Shown here one piece after another: positions 26,243 to 34,954 of a DNA stretch of 64,000 bases. Source of the DNA: Bosea sp. 685 (GTDB lineage Bacteria; Pseudomonadota; Alphaproteobacteria; Rhizobiales; Beijerinckiaceae). A model generated the notes under the pieces. That model ran no database searches, was not told the DNA's origin, and worked only from the letters and a program-made list of their open reading frames with translations. The stretch is taken from positions 2,046,001-2,110,000 of the forward strand of contig NZ_CP134779.1 of assembly GCF_031884435.1 (NCBI RefSeq), written 5' to 3'. The number at the start of each line of letters is the position of its first letter. Within the stretch, counting starts at the first letter, position 1. Made by a program: the position numbers and the translations under genes.

Positions 26243-26403
26243 CGAGACGCTAGATCATGCGGGAGAGCGGCACTTCCTTTGCCGCTTGGCGCAACGGGCG
26301 TGAGACGGTTCCGGGGGAACTCCGGATCCCTCCGTGCTCATGCCTCACAAATGGCTGCTACTCGGCCGGCCTCTGCCGGTTGGTGTGTGAGTGAGGAGGT
26401 TTC

Positions 26404-27177
26404 ATGATCGAAAGACAACAGGACGGTAGCGCCGGGGATGCCAATTATGGCGTCATCGGCATGGGCTATGCCGGCTACCGTCAGCCTGAACCCGCCATCG
26501 CCGCTCTGCTCGAGCGGGCGCTCGGCACGGCGCGCAGCGTGCTCAATGTCGGGGCAGGGGCGGGCTCCTACGAGCCGCGCGACCGCGAGGTCACCGCGGT
26601 CGAGCCTTCGGCCTCGATGCGGGCGCAGCGGCCGCCGGAGCTCACTGCGGCGATCGACGCCGTGGCGGAAAGGCTGCCTTTTCCTGATCGGCATTTCGAT
26701 GCGGCGATGGCGACCTTCACGGTGCATCAATGGGCGGATCTGGAGGCTGGCTTGCGCGAGATGCGGCGGGTGACGCGCGGGCCGGTCGTGATTTTGTCCT
26801 GCGCCCCCGAATTGGTGCAGCGCTTCTGGCTGAACGACTATGCGCCGCTCGTCCTGGCGGCGGAGGCGCGTCGCTATCCGCCTTTGGACCGGATCGCCCT
26901 TGCGCTCGGCGGCGGCAGCGTTCACCCCGTAGCGATCCCTTTGATGTGCCGGGACGGTTTCGGCGAGGCCTATTACGGGCGGCCGGAGCGCCTGCTCGAG
27001 GATGGCGCGCGCCTGGCGAATTCGGCCTGGAGTTTCGTCGATGCCGCCACCATAGCGCATTATGTCGCGCATCTCGCGCGCGATCTCGGCGACGGCGCGT
27101 GGGACAGGCGTCGCGGCCATCTGCGGCGGCAAGAGAGCTATGACGGCTCGCTGCGGATGATCGTCTCGACGCCCTAG
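26404..27177 (+). CDS. Class I SAM-dependent methyltransferase
   Basis: The 257-residue protein has motif I as VLNVGAGAGSYEP (residues about 46-58), an acidic VEPS motif II, and a UbiE/Coq5-like motif LPFPDRHFDAAMATFTVHQW. GAGGAGG sits just before the ATG. The substrate cannot be told from sequence. It is monocistronic, between a LysR gene on the other strand and degQ. Confidence 0.85.
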   Translation: MIERQQDGSAGDANYGVIGMGYAGYRQPEPAIAALLERALGTARSVLNVGAGAGSYEPRDREVTAVEPSASMRAQRPPELTAAIDAVAERLPFPDRHFDAAMATFTVHQWADLEAGLREMRRVTRGPVVILSCAPELVQRFWLNDYAPLVLAAEARRYPPLDRIALALGGGSVHPVAIPLMCRDGFGEAYYGRPERLLEDGARLANSAWSFVDAATIAHYVAHLARDLGDGAWDRRRGHLRRQESYDGSLRMIVSTP

Positions 27178-27257
27178 CCCGAGCCGAGGCTGCATGGGCG
27201 CTGGAAAAACCCGTCGGTGCGGCCTATGTCTCGGCCTGATCGTCAAGGAGAATCCGC

Positions 27258-28673
27258 ATGCCCGCTCGCCGCAGCCTGACCGCCGTCGCCATCGTGACCG
27301 CGCTGGCCTGGCCGCAATTCGCTTTGGCGCAGGCCCAGCCGAAACAGGCCCCCGAGACCCGCCAGCAGATCACGCTCTCCTTTGCGCCGATCGTGCGCCA
27401 GAGCGTGGCGAGCGTCGTCAACGTCTATGGCGCGCGCGTCGAGAAGCAGCCGCGCAACCCCTTCATGGACGATCCGTTCTTCCGCCGCTTCTTCGGCGAT
27501 CGCGGTTTTGGCGTGCCGCAGGAGCGCGTGCAGCGCTCGCTCGGCTCCGGCGTCGTGGTCGATGCCTCGGGCCTCGTCGTCACCAACAACCACGTCATCG
27601 AGGGCATGAGCGAGGTCAAGGTCGCCTTTGCCGACAAGCGCGAGGTCGAGGCGACGATCCTGCTGCGCGATCCGCGCACCGATCTCGCCGTGCTGAAGCT
27701 CAAGGGCGTCAAGGATCTCGCCGCGATCGAGCTCGCCGATTCCGACAAGGTCGAGATCGGCGATATCGTGCTGGCGATCGGCAACCCCTTCGGCGTCGGC
27801 CAGACGGTGACTCAAGGCATCATCTCGGCGCTGGCGCGCACGCAGATCGGCGTCGGCGACGCGCAGTCGTTCATCCAGACAGACGCGGCGATCAATCCCG
27901 GCAATTCCGGTGGCGCATTGGTCGACATGCAGGGCCGCGTCGTCGGCATCAACACCGCGATCTTCTCGCGCTCGGGCGGCAGCATCGGCATCGGTTTCGC
28001 CATCCCCTCCGCCATGGTGCGTGTCGTGGTCGAGAGCGCGCGAGCCGGCGCGACGACGGTGCGCAGGCCCTGGTTCGGAGCCCGCCTCCAGGCCTTGACG
28101 GCCGATGTCGCCGACGGGCTTGGTCTTGACCGGCCGGCAGGTTCCGTCGTCGCCAGCGTGGTCGAGAAGGGGCCGGCCGCTGAAGCCGGCCTGCGCCGCT
28201 CCGACGTGATCCTGGCGGTCGACGGGGTCGGGGTCGATGATCCCGAGGCCTTCGGCTATCGCTTCGCCACCCGCCCGCTCAACGGCACGACCGGACTGAC
28301 CGTGCTGCGCGGCGGCAAGCGATTGACGCTCCCGGTCAAGCTGATCCCGGCGCCGGAAACCCGCCCGCGCGACGCCGTCGTGCTGGCGGGGCGCTCGCCC
28401 TTGACGGGGCTCACCGTGATGAACCTGTCGCCGGCCGTCTCCGAGGAGCTTTCGATCGACGCCGCGACAGAGGGCGTCGCCGTCAGCGAGATCGAGGAGG
28501 GCAGCGTGGCGGCGCGCGTCGGCTTCCAGAAGGGCGACATCATCCAGGCACTCAACGGCGAGCGCATGGCGACGTCGCGGGATATCGAGAACGCCACCAA
28601 GGAGCGCAAGCGCGCCTGGGAAGTGACGATCTCGCGCGGCGGCCAGACCGTGACCTCGGTCTTCCCGGGGTGA
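27258..28673 (+). CDS. degQ: DegP/DegQ (HtrA) periplasmic serine protease
   Basis: The 471-residue protein has a signal peptide ending about ALAQA (residue 26), a trypsin-like domain with the triad H112 (TNNHVIEG), D142 (RTDLAVL) and S217 (NPGNSGGAL), and two PDZ domains (about 270-360 and 390-465). It would degrade misfolded envelope proteins. AAGGAG precedes the ATG. Its stop overlaps the rarA GTG, so the two are coupled. degP, degQ and degS cannot be separated with certainty. Confidence 0.92.
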   Translation: MPARRSLTAVAIVTALAWPQFALAQAQPKQAPETRQQITLSFAPIVRQSVASVVNVYGARVEKQPRNPFMDDPFFRRFFGDRGFGVPQERVQRSLGSGVVVDASGLVVTNNHVIEGMSEVKVAFADKREVEATILLRDPRTDLAVLKLKGVKDLAAIELADSDKVEIGDIVLAIGNPFGVGQTVTQGIISALARTQIGVGDAQSFIQTDAAINPGNSGGALVDMQGRVVGINTAIFSRSGGSIGIGFAIPSAMVRVVVESARAGATTVRRPWFGARLQALTADVADGLGLDRPAGSVVASVVEKGPAAEAGLRRSDVILAVDGVGVDDPEAFGYRFATRPLNGTTGLTVLRGGKRLTLPVKLIPAPETRPRDAVVLAGRSPLTGLTVMNLSPAVSEELSIDAATEGVAVSEIEEGSVAARVGFQKGDIIQALNGERMATSRDIENATKERKRAWEVTISRGGQTVTSVFPG

Positions 28674-30193
28674 GCGATCTCTTCGCCGCCTCCGGGCTGG
28701 ATAAGTCGGGACCGCGCCCGCTCGCCGACCGCCTGCGCCCGACGACGCTGGCGGAGGTCGCAGGGCAGGAGCATCTGACCGGTCATGACGGGGCGCTGAC
28801 GCGGCTCGTCGCCTCCGGCTCGCTCGGCAGCCTGATCTTCTGGGGCCCGCCCGGCACCGGCAAGACCACCGTCGCGCGCCTGCTCGCCGGGCAGGTCGAT
28901 CTCGGCTTCGAGCAGATCAGCGCGATCTTCTCCGGCATCGCCGATCTGAAGAAGGTGTTCGAGCTGGCGCGCGGACGCCGGTTCGGCGGCAAGGGCACCT
29001 TGCTCTTCGTCGACGAGATCCATCGCTTCAACCGCGCCCAGCTCGATGCTTTCCTGCCCGTGATGGAGGACGGCACGATCACGCTGGTCGGAGCGACCAC
29101 AGAGAACCCCTCCTTCGCGCTCAACGCCGCGCTTTTGTCGCGCGCCAGGGTTCTGACCTTCAAGTCGCTGGACGAGGGCTCGCTGCTCTTCCTGCTCGGC
29201 CGGGCCGAGCTTCTGGAAAATCGGTCCTTGCCGCTGACGCCGGAGGCGCGCCTGGCGCTTGCCCGCTTCGCCGATGGCGACGGGCGCGCGGTGCTGACGC
29301 TGGCCGAGGAGCTGTGGCGCGCCGCCAAGCCCGACGAGATCTTCGACGAGGCGGGGCTGGCCGAAGTCATCCAGCGCCGCGCGCCGATCTATGACAAGGC
29401 GCAGGACGGTCACTACAATCTGATCTCGGCCCTGCACAAGACGATCCGGGGCTCCGATCCCGACGCGGCATTGTACTATTTCGCCCGCATGCTCGATGCA
29501 GGCGAGGATCCGCGCTTCCTGGCGCGGCGGCTGGTCAGGATGGCGGTCGAGGATATCGGCATGGCCGATCCGCAGGCGCTGCTGCATGCGCGTGCCGCCG
29601 CGCAGACCTATGAGCAGCTTGGCTCGCCCGAGGGCGAACTCGCGCTCGCCAATACGGTGATCTATCTCGCGACCGCGCCGAAATCGAACGCCGCCTACAA
29701 GGCCTATGGCGCGGCTGTGCGGGCAGCCAAGCAGGGCGGCTCGCTGATGCCGCCCAAGACGATCCTCAACGCGCCGACCAAGCTGATGAAGGAAGAAGGC
29801 TACGGCGCGGATTATTCCTACGACCACGACGCGCCCGACGCCTTCTCCGGCCAGAACTACTGGCCCGACGCGCTTGGCCGGCAGCGCTTCTACGATCCGC
29901 CCGAGCGCGGCTTCGAGCGCGAGATCCGCAAGCGGCTGGAGTATTGGGAGAAGCTGCGGCGGGAGCGGGGGAGTAGGGTGTCATCCCGTGCGCGCTGCGG
30001 CACGAAAGTGCTGCTGCGCAGACACGGGACCGCGCGACAAGAGAGCTCCTGTCCTCCCAGTGCGGCCGGCTGCCTTGCCCTGATTGCGATCCCGCATCTG
30101 CGCAGCAGCACTGCGTGCCGCAGCGCGTGCGGGATGACACCGCTGCGATTTCGTTTGTGCGCTGCCGCCTCGCGCTCTATGCGAAACGGATGA
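28670..30193 (+). CDS. rarA: Replication-associated recombination protein RarA (MgsA), with extended C-terminus
   Basis: The AAA+ ATPase acts at stalled replication forks. It starts with GTG at 28670 overlapping the degQ stop. Walker A is GPPGTGKTT (K65), Walker B is LLFVDEIHRF near residue 112, and the C-terminal MgsA tetramerisation region ends at about residue 436 (REIRKRLEYWEKLRRERG). The frame then continues about 70 residues through a palindromic repeat that is not homologous to RarA, ending in a TGA that overlaps the crcB ATG. The normal family length is near 435-445, so the tail looks acquired. Confidence 0.93.
   Translation: MSDLFAASGLDKSGPRPLADRLRPTTLAEVAGQEHLTGHDGALTRLVASGSLGSLIFWGPPGTGKTTVARLLAGQVDLGFEQISAIFSGIADLKKVFELARGRRFGGKGTLLFVDEIHRFNRAQLDAFLPVMEDGTITLVGATTENPSFALNAALLSRARVLTFKSLDEGSLLFLLGRAELLENRSLPLTPEARLALARFADGDGRAVLTLAEELWRAAKPDEIFDEAGLAEVIQRRAPIYDKAQDGHYNLISALHKTIRGSDPDAALYYFARMLDAGEDPRFLARRLVRMAVEDIGMADPQALLHARAAAQTYEQLGSPEGELALANTVIYLATAPKSNAAYKAYGAAVRAAKQGGSLMPPKTILNAPTKLMKEEGYGADYSYDHDAPDAFSGQNYWPDALGRQRFYDPPERGFEREIRKRLEYWEKLRRERGSRVSSRARCGTKVLLRRHGTARQESSCPPSAAGCLALIAIPHLRSSTACRSACGMTPLRFRLCAAASRSMRNG
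29979..30139. repeat. Palindromic repeat, family C, read through as the RarA tail
   Basis: The 25-nt left arm (29979-30003, TGTCATCCCG...) and right arm (30115-30139) are complementary with two mismatches. The TGTCATCCCG-type ends recur at 48715-48757 and 52019-52137. The element lies in frame inside the rarA open reading frame. Confidence 0.75.
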
Positions 30194-30573
30194 TCTCCAC
30201 CTTCCTCGTCTTTCTCGGCGCCGGCATCGGCGGCGTGCTGCGGCACGGCGTCAATCTCGCTTCGCTCAAATGGGTCGGCCCCGGCTTTCCCTATGGCACG
30301 CTCGCAATCAACATCGTCGGCTCCGGCCTGATGGGCCTGGTCGCGGGCTGGTTCGCCTTCAAGGCTGGCGAGGGCACGCCGCAGGATCTGCGGCTGTTCC
30401 TGACCACCGGCATCCTGGGCGGCTTCACCACCTTTTCCGCCTTCTCGCTCGACGCGATCCTGCTCTGGGAGCGGGGCGAAGCGACGCTGGCTGCGGCCTA
30501 TGTCCTTGGCTCTGTCGTGGTGTCGCTTGCGGCTCTGGTCGGCGGTCTTGCGATCATGCGGGGACTGACATGA
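30190..30573 (+). CDS. crcB: Fluoride ion transporter CrcB/Fluc
   Basis: The 127-residue protein has four transmembrane segments and the family motifs GAGIGGVLRH, YGTLAINIVGSGLMG and TGILGGFTTFSAFS. Fluc proteins are dimeric fluoride channels. The ATG at 30190 overlaps the end of the extended rarA frame (ATGA), and its own stop overlaps the rluC start (ATGA). An in-frame ATG at 30115 lies in the repeat and is rejected. Confidence 0.93.
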   Translation: MISTFLVFLGAGIGGVLRHGVNLASLKWVGPGFPYGTLAINIVGSGLMGLVAGWFAFKAGEGTPQDLRLFLTTGILGGFTTFSAFSLDAILLWERGEATLAAAYVLGSVVVSLAALVGGLAIMRGLT

Positions 30574-31910
30574 GAACCGGAAACAAGGGGCCCGGCGGCC
30601 CCAAGAATGGCGGCCCCAAGGGCAGCGGACCGAAGCGCGGCGGCAGGCCACCGGCCTCGGGCGCGCCCAGGGGGCCAGCAGCAAAGGGCAAGCGCCCGAG
30701 CCATGATGCGCGCCGCTCGGCGCGGGCTTCGGCCAGGCCTCGGCCGGAGCAGGAGGAGGGCGTCGTGCGCACCGAGCCGACGCGCAACCCGGCTCCTCAT
30801 CATCCTGTGCCGCGCGCGGCCGGCCCGCGCAAGCCTGCGGCGCCACGCAAAGCGCCGGTGACGGATGCGCCGACGCGCGCCGAGGTCAAGGCCGAGACGG
30901 CGCAGGTGCTCGCCACCGGCGTGCAGCAGCTCGTGGTGACGGCGGACGAGAACGAGATGCGGATCGACCGCTTTCTGGAAAACCGGTTTCCGCAGCTCTC
31001 CTTCAGCCATATCCAGCGCATCGTTCGGAAGGGCGAATTGCGCGTCAACGGCAAGCGCGCCGACAGCAAGGACCGGCTCGAAGAGGGCCAGACCGTGCGC
31101 ATCCCGCCGCTCAAGCTCGAGCCGCAGGAGCAGCGGCCGCGCTCGCTCAAGGCCGATGACGACACGCTCGGCTTCCTGCGCTCGATCACGCTTTACGAGG
31201 ATGACGACGTCATCGTGCTGAACAAGCCGGCTGGGCTCGCCGTGCAAGGCGGCTCGGGCACCACGCGCCATGTCGACCAGATGCTCGACGCGATGATGGG
31301 CAAGGACGGCCAGAAGCCGCGCCTGGTGCACCGGCTCGACAAGGACACCGCCGGCTGCCTCGTCATCGCCAAATCGCGCTTTGCCGCGGCGACTTTGGCC
31401 AAGACCTTCCGGTCGCGTTCGGCACGCAAAGTCTATTGGGCGCTGGTCGCCGGCGTGCCGCGCGTACGCCAGGGCCGGATCTCGACCTATCTCGCCCGCG
31501 AGGAGGCTTATGACGGCGATCAGCGCATGGCGGTCGCCAAGCATGGCGACGACGGCGCGATGCATGCCGTGACCTATTACGCCGTGGTCGAGACCGCGGC
31601 GCAGAAGCTCGGCTGGCTCTCGCTGAAACCGGTGACGGGCCGCACCCACCAATTGCGCGCCCATGCCGCCCATATCGGCCACCCGATCGTCGGCGACCCG
31701 AAATACTTCAACATCAAGAACTGGGAACTGCCCGGCGGCATCCAGAACAAGCTGCATCTGCTGGCGCGGCGCATCGTGCTGCCGCATCCGCGCGGCAAGG
31801 GCACGATCGATGTCAGCGCGCCGCTACCACCGCATATGCGCCAGTCCTGGAACCTGCTCGGCTTCGAGGATGAGCGCTACGATCCGATCGTCGACGCGCC
31901 CGACGAGTAG
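30570..31910 (+). CDS. RluC/RluA-family pseudouridine synthase with long basic N-terminus
   Basis: The 446-residue protein starts with about 110 residues rich in Gly, Pro, Lys and Arg, likely disordered. An S4 RNA-binding domain (MRIDRFLENRFPQLSFSHIQ, then GELRVNGKR) and the catalytic domain follow. The catalytic aspartate is D257 in HRLDKDTAG. It would modify 23S rRNA uridines, but the exact position is not known. It closes the coupled chain degQ-rarA-crcB. Confidence 0.92.
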   Translation: MRTGNKGPGGPKNGGPKGSGPKRGGRPPASGAPRGPAAKGKRPSHDARRSARASARPRPEQEEGVVRTEPTRNPAPHHPVPRAAGPRKPAAPRKAPVTDAPTRAEVKAETAQVLATGVQQLVVTADENEMRIDRFLENRFPQLSFSHIQRIVRKGELRVNGKRADSKDRLEEGQTVRIPPLKLEPQEQRPRSLKADDDTLGFLRSITLYEDDDVIVLNKPAGLAVQGGSGTTRHVDQMLDAMMGKDGQKPRLVHRLDKDTAGCLVIAKSRFAAATLAKTFRSRSARKVYWALVAGVPRVRQGRISTYLAREEAYDGDQRMAVAKHGDDGAMHAVTYYAVVETAAQKLGWLSLKPVTGRTHQLRAHAAHIGHPIVGDPKYFNIKNWELPGGIQNKLHLLARRIVLPHPRGKGTIDVSAPLPPHMRQSWNLLGFEDERYDPIVDAPDE

Positions 31911-32020
31911 GGGGCAGGCCATGTTTCGTTCGAGGCGCTGACGGAGCGTAAGAGAACAGTTGCAGAACAAACGGGGTTGTGTTCTAGTTCTGTTCCCATC
32001 ACTCTTACGCAGGTGCTCCG

Positions 32021-32554
32021 ATGATGCGTTTCGCCGTTCTCTTCACTGGCCTGTCTCTGTCCCTTTGCGTCGCGGCTCCGGCCGGTGCGCAGACACCCGC
32101 GCCGCGCCAGGCGGCTTCGGCCGCGTCCACCCCTGATGATCCCGTGCCGCGCGAAGCCCGCGCCAAGGCGCGCCGGGAATGCCTTGCCGACAATGTCGCG
32201 CTCTCGGGCGATGATTTGCGCGCGGCGATGCGCGACTGCCTCCAGGCCAAATTTCCCGGCGTGCAGCTTTATGCTCGCGACGGGGTGACGCGCGACGGCA
32301 AACCGACCGCGGCTTCAGCCCGCGCCGCCTGCAAGGAGGAGGTCGACGGCCGCAAGCTCGAAGGCTCAACCCGCACGGCCGCGCTCGTCGCCTGCTTCAA
32401 TGACAAACGTCCCGATCTCGCCCAGCGTGCGGCCTGCCGCAAGGATGCGCGCGGGAAGGGGCTCGACGGCGATGATCTGCGCAAGGCGGTCGACAGCTGC
32501 GCCCGCGAGGCCAAGTCCGGCGCGCCGCAGACCCCGGCTGCGACGCGATCCTGA
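32021..32554 (+). CDS. Secreted PsiF-repeat-like protein
   Basis: The 177-residue protein has a signal peptide ending about AGAQ (residue 24). Three similar segments follow, each with a pair of cysteines about 20 residues apart around a basic L.G.D/R pattern: ARRECLADNVALSGDDLRAA, the ARAACKEEVDGRKLEG region, and RAACRKDARGKGLDGDDLR. This resembles the PsiF repeat of E. coli phosphate-starvation proteins. The role is unknown and the family assignment rests on the cysteine/helix pattern only. Confidence 0.6.
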   Translation: MMRFAVLFTGLSLSLCVAAPAGAQTPAPRQAASAASTPDDPVPREARAKARRECLADNVALSGDDLRAAMRDCLQAKFPGVQLYARDGVTRDGKPTAASARAACKEEVDGRKLEGSTRTAALVACFNDKRPDLAQRAACRKDARGKGLDGDDLRKAVDSCAREAKSGAPQTPAATRS

Positions 32555-32628
32555 AGCGGCGGCGTTGCCCGCTCACAACACGGCATGACGCCGGCTGAAA
32601 CTGGTTGGCAGTCTTAGGCGTCATGCTC

Positions 32629-32896
32629 TTAGAGGTTGTTATGAGCCATGGGGTCGATTTGACGCTGGCGATTTTGCGCGAATGCCAGGAGTTCGAGGAC
32701 GCAAGCCTTCCGGCTTGCTACGAAGAACGACGCCGCAGTCGCGCAAAAGCGCCGCGCCCTGCGGGTGAGGTGAAAACGGCGGAGCTGCAGCGTCGCATCG
32801 CTTGCCGATACCGAGGGTATCGCCTGCGCAATGCTCCTCCCATCTCCGCCGTTTTGACCTCATCAAATCCTTCCCATGGTCCATAACAACCTCTAA
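32629..32896. mobile_element. MITE-like element with long terminal inverted repeats
   Basis: TTAGAGGTTGTTATG at the left end matches the complement of CATAACAACCTCTAA at the right end. Nested inner inverted repeats (TGAGGTGAAAACGGCGGAG against CTCCGCCGTTTTGACCTCA) and a central CGATACC-GAG-GGTATCG hairpin mean that much of the 268 bp can fold on itself. A 93-codon open frame inside looks non-coding. It fills the gap between the PsiF-like gene and the HAD gene. Confidence 0.65.
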
Positions 32897-32905
32897 ACCC
32901 GCGCC

Positions 32906-33586
32906 ATGGATCTCGTTATTTTCGACCTCGACGGCACGCTGATCGATTCCGAGAAGATCATTCTGGAATCGCAGTTTGAAACCTTCGCACGCTGCGGTTT
33001 CACGCATCCGGGCCGGGAGGCCGGGTTGGGCGTGATCGGGCTGACGCTCGATATTGCGCTGATGCGCCTTGCCGGCCTGACTGAGCCCGATGATGCGCTG
33101 ACCGCGACCTATCGGGAGGTGTTCGGACGGATGCGGCGTGAGGCCGAAAGCGGCGATCCGGCGCTGGACGAGCCGCTCTTTCCCGGTGTCGCCGCGATGC
33201 TGGTGGATCTGGCGGCGAGGCCCGGCCTCAAACTCGGCATCGCCACCGGCAAGTCGCGGCGCGGCGCCGACTACATCGTCGCCCGGCATGGCTGGGAAGG
33301 GCTCTTCGCCACGATCCAGACGGCCGATGACGCGCCTTCCAAGCCGCATCCCGGCATGATCCTGCGGGCGTTGACCGAGACGGGCGCGCGCGCCGAACGC
33401 AGCGCCATGGTGGGCGATTCGTCTTTCGACATGGAAATGGCCCTGGCGGCCGGCGTCGCACCGGTCGCGGTGTCCTGGGGGTTCCAGCCGGTGGCGGGCC
33501 TCATGGCGCTGGGGGTGCGTCACAGCCTCACCCATGCCGGCGAGCTACCTGGCCTGCTTGATGCCTTGGTGAACGAGTCGGCCTGA
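32906..33586 (+). CDS. HAD-superfamily phosphatase (phosphoglycolate-phosphatase-like)
   Basis: The 226-residue protein has motif I IFDLDGTLIDS (D7, D9), a cap domain, motif II GIATGKS near residue 112, and motif III/IV in GDSSFDMEMALAAGV near residue 172. It probably hydrolyses a small phosphorylated metabolite; the substrate is not evident. Its order after rluC fits the degQ-rarA-crcB-rluC-HAD arrangement I recall from related genomes. The MITE-like element ends 10 nt before its ATG, and no clear ribosome-binding site is seen. Confidence 0.88.
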   Translation: MDLVIFDLDGTLIDSEKIILESQFETFARCGFTHPGREAGLGVIGLTLDIALMRLAGLTEPDDALTATYREVFGRMRREAESGDPALDEPLFPGVAAMLVDLAARPGLKLGIATGKSRRGADYIVARHGWEGLFATIQTADDAPSKPHPGMILRALTETGARAERSAMVGDSSFDMEMALAAGVAPVAVSWGFQPVAGLMALGVRHSLTHAGELPGLLDALVNESA

Positions 33587-33645
33587 GCCACGCGCCGCTC
33601 TTGCCTGCCGTTGCGTTGACGCTACGGTAGCCTTCGGGGGCGAGC

Positions 33646-34785
33646 ATGGTCGAATCTGTGTTTCGTGGGGCGGCTTGTGCCGCGATGTTCGCGCTGACGT
33701 TCGGGCTCGGCGGCTGCGGTACGATTGAGCTCATCCAGGATCCCGCTGTCGCGCGCATTCGCGTCGGCATCGACGATGCCAAGGCGCTGCCCGCCAAGAA
33801 GGTCGCGCCTTATGTCGTCGGCTATGCGCTGCTCTCGCTCGCAGCTTATGACGATGCGCTCTATGGCGTTGGGGACAGGCCGGCGGGCAAGACCAGCCCG
33901 CGGACGGTGACGGCGCTCGAATCCGAGGATGGCGACTTCCAGCGTCGCGCCCAGCCCTGGGTCGAGCCCTGGGTTCTGGCGGGGAAGCTGATCAACCAGT
34001 GCGACGATCATGCCGGAGCCCGGCGCGATTTCGGCTATGGCGGTCGCAAGGGCTCCTGCCTCGAAAGCGATTCACCGCGAGGACGCATCCTCGACGGGCT
34101 CGGCCTGCAGATCTGGACGCATGGCCGCCCGGATTCGTCCTTCTGTCGTGCCGTGGTGCTGGCCTTTCGCGGCACGGACCGCAAGCAGAGGGATGACTGG
34201 TATTCGAATTTCCGCTGGGTGACACGTGGCCTGCAGCTCTACGACCAGTATGAGCAGGTGCAGGATCATATTGGCCCGATCATCGAGCGGCTGAAGCGCT
34301 TTCCCTGTTATCGCCCCGGCCGCACCGAGATCCTCGCCGTCGGCCATTCGCTCGGTGGCGGGCTGGCGCAGCAGGCTGCCTATCGCGACGGCCGTGTCCG
34401 GCGCGTCTTTGCCTTCGATCCCAGTTTCGTCACCGGTTATTACGATCTCGATCCGAAGGAGCGGGACAACAACGCCAAGGGCCTGAAGATCGAGCGCGTC
34501 TACGAGCATGGCGAAATTCTGGCCTATCCGCGCCTGCTGCTGCGCAACATCTATCCGCCTTCGGCCTGTGATCCTCAGATCAGGCATATCCGCTTCAATC
34601 TGATCGAGGGCGGCTCGATCGTCGCGCAGCATTCGCTCCAGACGCTGACCGACCGTCTCCTGACCCTGGCCGAGGGCAAGGCGGGACGCCCCGACGATGA
34701 CAGCTTCCTGCCGGTCTCGCCGCTTGCACGCGGTCATAGCGGCAACTGCCTGCCGGCCGACGCGATTGCTCGTGCCGGGTCGTGA
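33646..34785 (+). CDS. Lipase-like lipoprotein (class 3 lipase-type alpha/beta hydrolase)
   Basis: The 379-residue protein has a lipobox (FGLGGCG, Cys24). The central region has LAFRGTDRKQRDDWYSNF, like the oxyanion-region motif of class 3 lipases, followed by the nucleophile elbow VGHSLGGG (S235). Acid and histidine residues of a triad are likely but not assigned. It should be anchored in the envelope. Substrate unknown. Confidence 0.75.
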   Translation: MVESVFRGAACAAMFALTFGLGGCGTIELIQDPAVARIRVGIDDAKALPAKKVAPYVVGYALLSLAAYDDALYGVGDRPAGKTSPRTVTALESEDGDFQRRAQPWVEPWVLAGKLINQCDDHAGARRDFGYGGRKGSCLESDSPRGRILDGLGLQIWTHGRPDSSFCRAVVLAFRGTDRKQRDDWYSNFRWVTRGLQLYDQYEQVQDHIGPIIERLKRFPCYRPGRTEILAVGHSLGGGLAQQAAYRDGRVRRVFAFDPSFVTGYYDLDPKERDNNAKGLKIERVYEHGEILAYPRLLLRNIYPPSACDPQIRHIRFNLIEGGSIVAQHSLQTLTDRLLTLAEGKAGRPDDDSFLPVSPLARGHSGNCLPADAIARAGS

Positions 34786-34891
34786 GCCGGCGCTGATCGT
34801 AACGTCTGCGCAACCACGTCGGATTAGCTCTGTTTAACCTGAATAATCGTTCAGATTTGGGCGTTAACCACCTGCTGGGGGGTGGGGATCC

Positions 34892-34954
34892 ATGGTGTTC
34901 CTGCAACAGGAACATACCGGCGCAAAACAAAGCCGGACGAGGATTGAACAATGA
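34892..34954 (+). CDS. Possible 20-codon upstream ORF coupled to the next gene
   Basis: An ATG at 34892 after the G-rich tract TGGGGGGTGGGG opens a 20-codon frame (MVFLQQEHTGAKQ...) whose TGA overlaps the ATG at 34951. The first codons lie in a dyad, TGTTCCTG (34896-34903) and CAGGAACA (34907-34914). It could be a leader peptide or chance. Confidence 0.3.
   Translation: MVFLQQEHTGAKQSRTRIEQ

Noticed and set aside
26262..26403. Regulatory dyad before the methyltransferase gene
   Set aside because: Only short, imperfect complementarities (CCTCACA / TGTGAGG-like) were seen, too weak to call.
28256..29827. A 523-codon antisense frame over degQ and rarA
   Set aside because: Antisense shadow of two well-recognised genes, with no ribosome-binding site or family motif.
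31911..32020. Terminator after the rluC-type gene
   Set aside because: No stable stem with a T-run was found in this spacer.
32605..32886. A 93-codon frame inside the MITE-like element
   Set aside because: It follows the inverted repeats from end to end, so its sequence is set by DNA symmetry rather than by coding.
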